From Lachnospiraceae bacterium (GTDB lineage Bacteria > Bacillota > Clostridia > Lachnospirales > Lachnospiraceae), in NCBI GenBank assembly GCA_009774395.1, contig VSNQ01000047.1:1-29675 (forward strand): a stretch of 29,675 nt of DNA, read 5' to 3'. Made by a program: the position numbers and the translations under genes. Each line of letters begins with the position of its first letter. Position 1 is the stretch's first letter. The notes under the pieces are model-generated. The model worked only from the letters and a program-made list of their open reading frames with translations, was not told the origin of the DNA and did no database searches. Positions 22,895 through 29,675 of this stretch are shown in pieces.

Positions 22895-25800
22895 CTAATC
22901 CTCCAACTCACTATCCACAAGATTTACACTTACCAAAGTTGATACCCCTTTTTCCTGCATAGTAATACCGTATAAGCGATCTGCCTGTTCCATTGTACCA
23001 CGTCTGTGGGTAATTACAATAAATTGTGTGCCTTTTGTCAGCTTATTCAAATATTTGGCAAAACGGTTGACATTCTGTTCGTCCAAAGCTGCCTCGATCT
23101 CATCAAGCAGACAAAACGGAGAGGGTTTGAGATTTTGAATTGCGAACAATAGTGCGATTGCTGTAAAAGACTTTTCCCCACCGGAAAGCTGCATCATATT
23201 TTGCAGCTTTTTCCCCGGCGGCTGTGCAATAATCCGAATCCCCGCCTCCAAAATATCCTCATCTTCAATCAGTTCCAATGTTCCTTTTCCACCGCCGAAC
23301 AATTCTTTAAACACTTTGTCAAACTCCCGTTTGATTTCCTCGAATTTTTCTGCAAACTGCCTACGCATTGCCGTATCCAGTTCTTGGATAATCCCCTCCA
23401 ATGTTTTCTCTGCTTCAATTAAATCATCATGCTGATTCTTTAAAAATGTATAGCGTTCCATCAAAACTTTAAAATCTTCAATCGCATTGACATTGACATC
23501 GCCTAATTTTCGTATATCATCTTTCACAGTATTCACCAGCCTGCGCAATTCCGGAATATCATTCATCTGCGGATTGCGCAGTACGGCAGCGCTGTTTAGT
23601 GTAATCTCATACTCATTCCACATATAATTTATCTGTGATTCCATTTGCTCCTCTAGCTTTTCTTTCTGTGACTGCAATCTGTAGACTTCCTTATCCAGCG
23701 CATTTTTTCGTTCAGAAATTTCCTCCCGTCTACTGAAAAATGTCTTCTGCTTCTGTGAAAAATCCTCCTTTGCCTGCTGTTTTTCCTTTAAAGCAAGTTC
23801 TGCTTCAGACTGTGTGGTGTGGGAATTTTGGATTGTCTTTTCGATATCTTCAATACTGTGCTTTTTATTCTCTATTTCCACAACCCCTGTTTCCAAATTC
23901 GCTGCTACTTCTGCAAGTTCCTCTTGATAGCTGCTAAGTTCACTTTCAATACGCTCTAAATTGGTCTGTTCAAATTCCTGCTTTTGCAGCATTTTGGAAT
24001 ACTCTACTTCCCATTCACTGACGCTTCCCATTTTTGCGGCTTCTTCCTCACGATAACTCTCCAATTCTTTCTGACAAGTATCGACATCTTCCTCAATCTC
24101 TCGCTCCTGCTCCTCGGAAGTCTTTAATTCATGAAAAACAGACTCTTTATCTATATTGATTTCTCGTACTTTCTGCTCTATCTCCAACTGCTCTGCCTTT
24201 AACGTATCAAATCCCTGTTCCGCTTCATTTTTGCGTTCCTCTGCCGCCACAACATTAAAGCGCGCTGTATTCTGCTGAATAAAAAGTTCCTGTAATGCTG
24301 CCTTTTCTTCCTCTATGGATTTACGCACATTATTCCGCTCCGCTTTGATAGCTTCAATACCAGCTTCTGCTTCTGCCACTTTCGCCTTGCGCACTTTAAG
24401 CTGTTCCTCTAACTCCGCAATTTCGCGGCGTCTTCCAAGAAGATTGGAATTGTTTTTAAATGCGCCACCGCTAATCGCACCGCCCGGTACCAGCAATTCC
24501 CCTTCCAACGTTACCATACGCACAGAATAATGATACTTCCGCGCAATCCCCGTTGCATGATCGATATGGTCAACCACCACAATCCTTCCAAGCATTGTCT
24601 TTGCCACATTTACATATTTTGGATCCGTTTTTACCAAGGTATCTGCAATTCCAATCACTCCCTGTTCCCGCAAGACCTCCTGCATCCGAAATTCCGGCGG
24701 CTTTGTAATACTGGTAAGGGGTAAAAATGTCGCACGCCCAAACCGATTTTTCTTTAGAAACGCAATCATTTTTTTTGCTGTTTCCTCGTCATCTGTCACA
24801 ATATTTTGAATACTGCCGCCAAGTGCCGTTTCAATTGCCGTTTCATACTCCTTATCAACCTTTATAATATCCGCAACAACACCGATAATTCCGCTATTCT
24901 GCGCTTTCTGCTCCATTACTTTCTGAATACTGTTTCCATATCCTTCATACCGCTCTGTCAAGTTAGAAATTGTATCCAGCTTCGACTTATCACGCTGGTA
25001 ATCAGCCTGCAATTCTTTGATTTCTTCGTCCTTTTTCCGCAAACGCCCCCGAAATGTACCATTTACTTCATTCCAATGCGCAAGCCGGCTGTCCGCCTGC
25101 GTAATCTGCTCGCTGATACGCTGAAATTCCTCTTGAAGTGCCTGAATCTCAGCGTTGCGTTCCTGCTCGTCACTCTGAATACGCAGCAGCCTTGAATTTA
25201 ACTCTGCTTTCCGAATGCGAAGCTGCTCCATCATGGTATCAAAACTGCTTAATTTCGATTTAATCGTCGCACGGTCATTCAAAGTTTGAATAATGCGGTT
25301 CTTTCCCTCCTCGATACGATTATTTAACGCCTCAATATGTGCCTGCACTTCTAAAAGAAAACCTTTTGCCTTATCTCGCTCCTCTCCCAGTGCCTGCACT
25401 TTCTCATCAAAAACAGCCTTCGACGCAAAGATTTTCGCACGTTCCGTTTCTTTCTGCGCAATCTGTGCTTCAATCGCAGCAATACGCTCTCGAAAATGCT
25501 GTTCATTGCCTTGTGCGCTTTTAATTTGCTCCCGCAGGACATTTAACTCACCCTCAAGCTTTCCGCGCGTTACACTGGCATTGGTAAGCGATTCCCTTGT
25601 CTGCTCTATCTCCTGCTCCAATGCCTCGATCCGCGTTTGAATATTGTCATACTCAACACGAACTTTATCGTACTGGCTGCTTGTCCGCTGATAATCCTCC
25701 TGTGCAATTGTATAATTTTTCTCCGCTTCCGCAAGTTGTCCAGAAATACGCTGATTCTCTAAAAGGAACATATTTACATCCAATTCCTTTAATTCTTCCT

Positions 25801-26455
25801 TTTTCTTTAGATAAATTTTCGCCTTTTCCGACTGCTTCTCCAACGGCTCAACCTGTTTCTCCAATTCGCTTAAAATATCGCTGACACGCACAAGATTGTT
25901 TTTCTCATCCTCAAGCTTCTTCTGTGCTGTTGCCTTACGCTTCTTAAACTTTACAATCCCTGCCGCCTCGTCAAAAAGTTCTCTTTTTTCTTCTGGCTTC
26001 CCGCTTAGAATCTTCTCAATCTGTCCCTGTCCAATAATCGAATAACCTTCCTTGCCGATACCAGTATCATAAAACAACTCATTCACGTCCTTTAACCGGC
26101 AGGGCGTACTATTAATAGAATATTCGCTCTCACCAGAACGGTACAGGCGCCTTGCAACTGTTACCTCCTCATATTCAATCGCAAGCTGGTGGTCTGCATT
26201 GTCAAATGTTATCGCCACATAAGCATATCCTAACGGCTTGCGCAGCTCCGTTCCCGAAAATATAACATCCTGCATTGACTCACCACGTAGCTGCTTAATA
26301 CGCTGTTCACCAAGCACCCATCGCACCGCATCCGCCACATTGCTTTTTCCGGAACCATTCGGACCGACAATCCCCGTGATTCCTTGATGAAATTGGAAAT
26401 TTATTTTATTTGCAAATGATTTAAACCCCTGTACTTCAATACTCTTTAAATACAT
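22895..26455 (-). CDS. smc: Chromosome segregation ATPase SMC
   Basis: 1186 residues, the standard length. The N-terminal head has Walker A GPNGSGKSN (31-39). Two long coiled-coil arms, rich in Glu, Lys and Gln, cover about 165-500 and 670-1010. The hinge (~510-660) contains GVIGIADTLV and VPGGAISGGAF. The C-terminal head carries LSGGEKSF (1090-1097), LLDEIEAALD (1116-1125) and a THRRGTME loop. It forms condensin with ScpA and ScpB, not encoded here. The ATG at 26455 is preceded by GGGGG four bases away, 11 bases after the rnc stop. Confidence 0.98.
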   Translation of the reverse strand: MYLKSIEVQGFKSFANKINFQFHQGITGIVGPNGSGKSNVADAVRWVLGEQRIKQLRGESMQDVIFSGTELRKPLGYAYVAITFDNADHQLAIEYEEVTVARRLYRSGESEYSINSTPCRLKDVNELFYDTGIGKEGYSIIGQGQIEKILSGKPEEKRELFDEAAGIVKFKKRKATAQKKLEDEKNNLVRVSDILSELEKQVEPLEKQSEKAKIYLKKKEELKELDVNMFLLENQRISGQLAEAEKNYTIAQEDYQRTSSQYDKVRVEYDNIQTRIEALEQEIEQTRESLTNASVTRGKLEGELNVLREQIKSAQGNEQHFRERIAAIEAQIAQKETERAKIFASKAVFDEKVQALGEERDKAKGFLLEVQAHIEALNNRIEEGKNRIIQTLNDRATIKSKLSSFDTMMEQLRIRKAELNSRLLRIQSDEQERNAEIQALQEEFQRISEQITQADSRLAHWNEVNGTFRGRLRKKDEEIKELQADYQRDKSKLDTISNLTERYEGYGNSIQKVMEQKAQNSGIIGVVADIIKVDKEYETAIETALGGSIQNIVTDDEETAKKMIAFLKKNRFGRATFLPLTSITKPPEFRMQEVLREQGVIGIADTLVKTDPKYVNVAKTMLGRIVVVDHIDHATGIARKYHYSVRMVTLEGELLVPGGAISGGAFKNNSNLLGRRREIAELEEQLKVRKAKVAEAEAGIEAIKAERNNVRKSIEEEKAALQELFIQQNTARFNVVAAEERKNEAEQGFDTLKAEQLEIEQKVREINIDKESVFHELKTSEEQEREIEEDVDTCQKELESYREEEAAKMGSVSEWEVEYSKMLQKQEFEQTNLERIESELSSYQEELAEVAANLETGVVEIENKKHSIEDIEKTIQNSHTTQSEAELALKEKQQAKEDFSQKQKTFFSRREEISERKNALDKEVYRLQSQKEKLEEQMESQINYMWNEYEITLNSAAVLRNPQMNDIPELRRLVNTVKDDIRKLGDVNVNAIEDFKVLMERYTFLKNQHDDLIEAEKTLEGIIQELDTAMRRQFAEKFEEIKREFDKVFKELFGGGKGTLELIEDEDILEAGIRIIAQPPGKKLQNMMQLSGGEKSFTAIALLFAIQNLKPSPFCLLDEIEAALDEQNVNRFAKYLNKLTKGTQFIVITHRRGTMEQADRLYGITMQEKGVSTLVSVNLVDSELED

Positions 26456-26466
26456 TCTGTCCCCCG

Positions 26467-27171
26467 TTATGACATATCCATGCCTTTTTGCTTAATCAAA
26501 GCATTATATGCCGCCTGCTGCTCTGCGGATTTCTTTGTCTTGCCGGATCCCGATCCAATTAGCGCATTGTTAAGATAAACATTGACAAAAAATTCCTTAT
26601 TGTGATCCGGCCCATGCTCCCCAACCAGTTCATAATGCAGTTGTGCGTTGTTCTGTTTCTGCACTTCTTCCTGAAGCAGTGTCTTACTGTCTAAAAACAG
26701 TATTTTATGTTCCAAATCCGACATTACAAATTGGTAAATAAATTTCTTTGCACTTTCCAGACCGCCATCAAGATATATAGAACCAATTACCGCCTCCAAC
26801 ACATCTGATGTTATAGAATCCCGCTTTCTGCCGCCAGTTGCCTCTTCACCCTTACCCAGCATAACATAATTTCCAAGACCAATATCCCTTGCGCAATATG
26901 CAAGTGCCGGCTCACATACCATTGACGCCCGCATTCTAGTCAACTCTCCCTCAAGTAAATTCTCATTCTTCATATACAAAAATTCACTTGTAACCAATTC
27001 CAATACGGCATCCCCTAAAAACTCCAAACGTTCATAATCCCTTAATTTATTTATTTTCTGCTCATTCGCAAAAGAACTGTGCGTCAAAGCCTGTTTTAAA
27101 AGATCTTCATCCTGATAAAAATATCCCATTTTTTCCTGTAGTTCTTTTAATGCTTCCTTTATATTTCGCAT
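26467..27171 (-). CDS. rnc: Ribonuclease III
   Basis: 234 residues. Cuts double-stranded RNA in rRNA precursors and regulatory duplexes. The catalytic domain has the signature ERLEFLGDAVLELV (47-60) with Glu50 and Asp54, and a second acidic site in DVLEAVIGSIYLDGG. The C-terminal double-stranded RNA-binding domain (~160-232) includes KTKKSAEQQAAYNAL. GGGAG lies 7 bases before the ATG at 27171. A hairpin terminator separates it from acpP, so rnc-smc-ftsY may be expressed partly by read-through. Given the many long hairpins in nearby RNAs, this enzyme is a plausible processor of R1 transcripts. Confidence 0.97.
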   Translation of the reverse strand: MRNIKEALKELQEKMGYFYQDEDLLKQALTHSSFANEQKINKLRDYERLEFLGDAVLELVTSEFLYMKNENLLEGELTRMRASMVCEPALAYCARDIGLGNYVMLGKGEEATGGRKRDSITSDVLEAVIGSIYLDGGLESAKKFIYQFVMSDLEHKILFLDSKTLLQEEVQKQNNAQLHYELVGEHGPDHNKEFFVNVYLNNALIGSGSGKTKKSAEQQAAYNALIKQKGMDMS

Positions 27172-27225
27172 AATTCTGCTCCCATCTTATTCATATATAC
27201 TGGCTTTCCTGCACCATCGCCATAC

Positions 27226-27253
27226 AAAAAGCCCCTTATCTGAGGGCTTTTTT
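27226..27253 (-). terminator. Hairpin terminator between acpP and rnc
   Basis: Minus strand AAAAAAGCCCTCAGATAAGG followed by GGCTTTTT: stem AAAGCCC(T) with GGGGCTTT and a short loop, T-run on both strands. It starts one base after the acpP stop (27255). It probably ends part of the plsX-acpP transcript, leaving attenuated expression of rnc, smc and ftsY. Confidence 0.8.
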
Positions 27254-27254
27254 G

Positions 27255-27506
27255 TTAATTAGAGCCTTGAGCGGCTCTCTGCATTATACTTTTTATAAGT
27301 GCAACAGCTTCCCGAACTGTTGTTATTTTTTCCAAGCCCTCTGTTGGAATGTGAATCCCTAATTCTTCCTCCACACCCTCTATAATTTGATAAACATCTA
27401 TAGAGTCCGCTCCTAAATCGGTAAGAAAAGTCATATCCATTTCAATTTCATCCGGATCCATTCCCAAAATTGTCGCCGCCGCCTTTCGCAAAGCATCAAA
27501 TTCCAT
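27255..27506 (-). CDS. acpP: Acyl carrier protein
   Basis: 83 residues, acidic. The carrier of growing fatty acids; 4'-phosphopantetheine is attached to Ser35 in LGADSIDVYQII. The canonical DSL is DSI here, which is found in some natural carriers. Helix II (SIDVYQIIEGVEEELGI) is well preserved, so binding to synthase enzymes should be normal. The C-terminus is slightly longer (MQRAAQGSN). AAGGA precedes the ATG at 27506. It follows plsX by 17 bases, the common order in Firmicutes. Confidence 0.95.
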   Translation of the reverse strand: MEFDALRKAAATILGMDPDEIEMDMTFLTDLGADSIDVYQIIEGVEEELGIHIPTEGLEKITTVREAVALIKSIMQRAAQGSN

Positions 27507-27523
27507 TACAATCAGATCCTTCC

Positions 27524-28537
27524 TTACTTATCCTTCAAAATCACTTTTTCCTTGATTTTCTTGTTTATTCGCTGTTCTTTAAATGTCACACATTGCAAAA
27601 TGGAATTTTTAATTTCTATGGACTTTGAACTTCCATGTGTTTTTACTACCAGACCATTCAGCCCTAAAAGAGGTGCGCCGCCATATTCTTCCAAGCTAAA
27701 ACCTTTTAATGTACTTTTTAATGCTGGTTTTACAAGCAATGCCCCAATTTTGCTGCGCAGCGACGTCATCATACCAGCTTTCACCTTTTTAATCAGTGTA
27801 GCACCAACACCTTCGTAAAGCTTTAAAATAATATTTCCCGCAAACGCTTCACAGACAATGACATCTGCATATCCAGTCGGAATATCGCGTGCTTCAATAC
27901 TTCCAATAAAATTAATTTCAGGACAATTCTTTAATAAAGGAAAGGTTTCCTTTACCAAAGCATTCCCCTTTTCTTCCTCTGCACCGATATTGACAATCGC
28001 TACCTTTGGCTTGTCCACTCCCATAACGCTTTCCATATATACGGATCCCATTTTTGCAAACTGCACCAGATGCGAAGGTCTTGCGTCTACATTTGCTCCA
28101 CAATCAATTAATAGAGAACAACCTGTTTCCGTAGGAATCAAAGGCGCTAGTGGTGGGCGCTCAATCCCTTTGATTCTTCCTACAATAAGCTGTCCGCCAA
28201 CCAGCACAGCGCCGGAACTGCCTGCCGATACAAAGGCATCACAAGTGCCCTCTTTTACCAGATGCAGTGCCTTAACAATTGACGACTCCTTTTTCTTACG
28301 AATTGCCAATACAGGAGGCTCCGCCGTTTCAATGATTTCATCTGCATGAAGAACCTCAATCTGCCCTTTATCATATGTGTACTTGGCTAATTCTTCCTGA
28401 ACCGCTGCCTGCTTCCCCACAAGGTATACCTTAATTTTATGATTTTCGTTCACAGCCTCCACTGCTCCCTTTACAATTTCCTCGGGAGCATTATCACCTC
28501 CCATTGCGTCCACCGCAACCCTTGTTATCTCATCCAT
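27524..28537 (-). CDS. plsX: Phosphate acyltransferase PlsX
   Basis: 337 residues. Converts acyl-ACP to acyl-phosphate, the first step of the PlsX/PlsY route to phospholipids. The start MDEITRVAVDAMGGDNAPEE has the family VAVDAMGGD motif. SAGSSGAVLVGG, IDCGANVDARP and EYGGAPLLGLNG are also conserved. GGGAGG lies 9 bases before the ATG at 28537. In many related genomes rpmF and a DUF177 gene precede plsX; here a repeat-rich 565-base gap does. A weak promoter candidate is at 28702-28730. Confidence 0.97.
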   Translation of the reverse strand: MDEITRVAVDAMGGDNAPEEIVKGAVEAVNENHKIKVYLVGKQAAVQEELAKYTYDKGQIEVLHADEIIETAEPPVLAIRKKKESSIVKALHLVKEGTCDAFVSAGSSGAVLVGGQLIVGRIKGIERPPLAPLIPTETGCSLLIDCGANVDARPSHLVQFAKMGSVYMESVMGVDKPKVAIVNIGAEEEKGNALVKETFPLLKNCPEINFIGSIEARDIPTGYADVIVCEAFAGNIILKLYEGVGATLIKKVKAGMMTSLRSKIGALLVKPALKSTLKGFSLEEYGGAPLLGLNGLVVKTHGSSKSIEIKNSILQCVTFKEQRINKKIKEKVILKDK

Positions 28538-28701
28538 TGCCTAAAACCTCCCTATTTTTATACTGAACATCCAAAAATTTGCCGTTCAGTTGCGCCAGCC
28601 GCACACCGCAAAGCGGCAGTTTCCCTTTGTACGGCTGTGTGCAGAATCCTGCCGTCTTTTCTGTAATACACAAACCGCTAAAAATATTTTCGTTATAAAT
28701 A
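28538..28701. other. Leader region of plsX
   Basis: 164 bases upstream of the plsX start. It holds GC-richer stretches with short inverted repeats (GCCGCAC...GTGCGGC-like pairs around 28598-28625), but I can name no riboswitch or regulator site. In bacilli a FapR operator may control plsX; I saw no clear match to it here. Confidence 0.35.
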
Positions 28702-28730
28702 AATATACTAGAATGCATAGCAAAAAGCAA
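28702..28730 (-). promoter_or_regulatory. Weak promoter candidate for plsX-acpP
   Basis: Minus strand TTGCTT (28725-28730), 17 bases, TATATT (28702-28707). The -10 box is good, the -35 box poor. Listed because the transcript must start somewhere in this gap and no better pair was seen. Confidence 0.3.
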
Positions 28731-28762
28731 GAAAAATTGTTCTATCGCATATTGGAGAGATG

Positions 28763-28858
28763 AAGTTTTTACAACAAGTTTTGATGATGCAAGATATCGT
28801 CTAAAACGCAGCACATTGTTATACTATCGTGTATATGTTTTTCTTAATGCGACAGCCT
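28763..28858 (+). repeat. R2-related element, copy C (degenerate)
   Basis: Matches copy A (6451-6548) in register: TTTTGATG, AGATAT, TAAA, AGCACA, ACTATC, GTAT and the end CTTAATGCGACAGCCT. The left terminal repeat has decayed (GTTTTTACAACAAG for GGGGCTGTCGCAATAAG). Its right end lies only 3 bases from the inverted repeat framing the R3 array, so R2 and R3 are again next to each other. Confidence 0.62.
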
Positions 28859-28875
28859 CACGCATCAAGCCATGC

Positions 28876-29001
28876 AAAACTGTTTCATGAAAACCATTTC
28901 ATGAAAACTACTTTGTGAAAACCACTTCATGAAAACCACTTCATGAAAACCACTTCGTGAAAACCACTTTATGAAAACCACTTCGTGAAAACCACTTCGT
29001 G
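28876..29001 (+). repeat. R3 array, locus 2: nine tandem 14-bp units
   Basis: Nine head-to-tail 14-bp units of AAAACCACTTCGTG and variants (CATG, TTGTG, TTATG). The units nearest the left edge are the most diverged (AAAACTGTTTCATG), the two at the right are identical to consensus. The frame GCATCAAGCCATGC (28862-28875) and GTGGCTTGATGC (29002-29013) is the same as at locus 1. Most changes are C/T or G/A transitions. Confidence 0.92.
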
Positions 29002-29037
29002 GTGGCTTGATGCATCTCATTCACTACGATTTCTTAC

Positions 29038-29063
29038 GGACTTTGCAGTATAGCGCAAAGTCC
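29038..29063. repeat. Short hairpin replacing R2 in the R3 locus 2 frame
   Basis: Perfect 9-bp stem GGACTTTGC (29038-29046) and GCAAAGTCC (29055-29063) with an 8-base loop. It stands where R2 stands at loci 6451 and 14985: the left flank CACTACGATTTCTTAC and right flank TAGGCTGA are shared. There is no T-run, so it is not a typical terminator. Confidence 0.65.
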
Positions 29064-29102
29064 TAGGCTGAATTGCTACTTGGAGAGTAACATTAGAGCG
29101 CT

Positions 29103-29597
29103 CTAGCTGTCTGCCTCAAATATTTCTGCATAAAGTTCCTCACATATAGATTCCAAATAAGAAGTTTCTAATGTTCCAAACTTTTGTTCTACTTTCTTCT
29201 TTATCACTGCAAAATACGCAAAATATCGTGCCTCCTCCTGCGATTCTTCTGCACAATCTGCCAACTCCACAATATTTTCTACAGAAAGGCTGCTATGCGC
29301 CCAATCTTTAATTTTAGATGTTAAATTTTCCTCTTTCTCTGCTTCTTTCTCATATATTTTAGACGACCGAAACGACACAATTCCTATTATAATAAAAACG
29401 ACAAACAATCCCCCCATAACCGCATACGTAAAATATTTTGCCGGTGCCGCAAACTGTATCGGCAGCACGCCAAGTTCCATTAATATCAGTGCTGCCAGCC
29501 CCAAAACCCCCATGATAAAAAGCGTATAAGCAGAACTTTTAAAATCCTCTGCCTTCGCTTTTTTATCCTGATACACCTTAACATCTTCATTTGACAT
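29103..29597 (-). CDS. Hypothetical membrane protein with two helices and acidic C-terminal domain
   Basis: 164 residues from MSNEDVKVYQDKKAKAEDFK. The N-terminal ~25 residues are charged. Two hydrophobic helices follow at about 26-45 and 58-79, separated by a short proline-containing loop. The rest (~85-164) is hydrophilic, rich in Glu, with a predicted helical segment EEARYFAYFAVIKKKVEQKFG. I do not recognise a named family. The ATG at 29597 is preferred to the GTG five codons earlier because GTGGAG serves as its ribosome site at 9 bases. It stands apart from plsX by a repeat-rich gap. The stop codon lies in the palindrome TAGAGCGCTCTA. Confidence 0.78.
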   Translation of the reverse strand: MSNEDVKVYQDKKAKAEDFKSSAYTLFIMGVLGLAALILMELGVLPIQFAAPAKYFTYAVMGGLFVVFIIIGIVSFRSSKIYEKEAEKEENLTSKIKDWAHSSLSVENIVELADCAEESQEEARYFAYFAVIKKKVEQKFGTLETSYLESICEELYAEIFEADS

Positions 29598-29675
29598 AGT
29601 AATTTTCTCCACTTCTTTATAAATAAAATGCCCCTTAATATTTTCCTTTGATTAAAAATATTTCTATCTAATTTG

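Noticed and set aside
504..27818. Plus-strand open frames of 60-160 codons
   Set aside because: All are antisense shadows of well-supported minus-strand genes, with no conserved motifs and no ribosome site pattern.
28530..28814. 94-codon reading frame upstream of plsX
   Set aside because: It overlaps the degenerate R2 copy and the start of plsX, has no recognisable domain and no convincing ribosome site.

Overview
The window looks like chromosomal DNA of a low-GC Gram-positive anaerobe of class Clostridia, probably a Lachnospiraceae-like gut or rumen bacterium. The pointers are the plsX-acpP-rnc-smc-ftsY cluster, strong AGGAGG-type ribosome binding sites, a YtrA-type GntR/ABC operon, YitT and AI-2E family membrane proteins, and a hydrogenase-like sensor expected only in an anaerobe. 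Placement is by inference; there is no rRNA in the window. Every gene I accept lies on the minus strand, so the text below follows transcription from high to low coordinates.

Right end (about 29.6-20.5 kb): an unknown two-helix membrane protein, a repeat-rich 565-base gap, then plsX, acpP, a terminator hairpin, rnc, smc, ftsY and a catabolic-type threonine ammonia-lyase, followed by YitT. The two usual outer neighbours of this core cluster (rpmF upstream, ylxM/ffh downstream) are missing here, and repeats sit near both breaks.

Middle (19.4-12.2 kb): an operon with a clear promoter starts with a soluble protein that fuses ferredoxin clusters, a [FeFe]-hydrogenase H-domain and a chemotaxis-receptor signalling domain. 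It continues with a PilZ c-di-GMP-binding protein, a MATE transporter, a small membrane protein and a YbjQ protein, and ends in a terminator. After a 280-base composite repeat comes a fusion of a PTS EIIC transporter with an EAL c-di-GMP phosphodiesterase domain that keeps all its catalytic residues. So this stretch holds two c-di-GMP proteins and one probable redox or H2 sensor.

Left half (12.2-0 kb): an operon of two complete aconitase-family dehydratase pairs (LeuD-like, P-loop kinase-like, LeuC-like, LeuD-like, LeuC-like), an AI-2E family permease, a self-regulated GntR-ABC operon with a textbook promoter and operator, a lactonase-family beta-propeller, chorismate synthase (aroC), and the first 75 codons of a ParA-family ATPase.

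The most unusual layer is non-coding. One family (here R1) has three 104-bp hairpin copies, one degenerate inverted copy and one short copy. The R1 right end carries a promoter-like TTGGAA-N17/18-TATAnT facing outward; the inverted copy appears to drive the AI-2E gene and the short copy the dehydratase operon. A second family (R2, 98 bp, ends GGGGCTGTCGCA) and arrays of a 14-bp unit framed by inverted repeats (R3) occur nested or next to each other at three loci. A further single 105-bp inverted-repeat element lies at 19517-19621. No transposase, tRNA, rRNA, CRISPR array or plus-strand gene was found.
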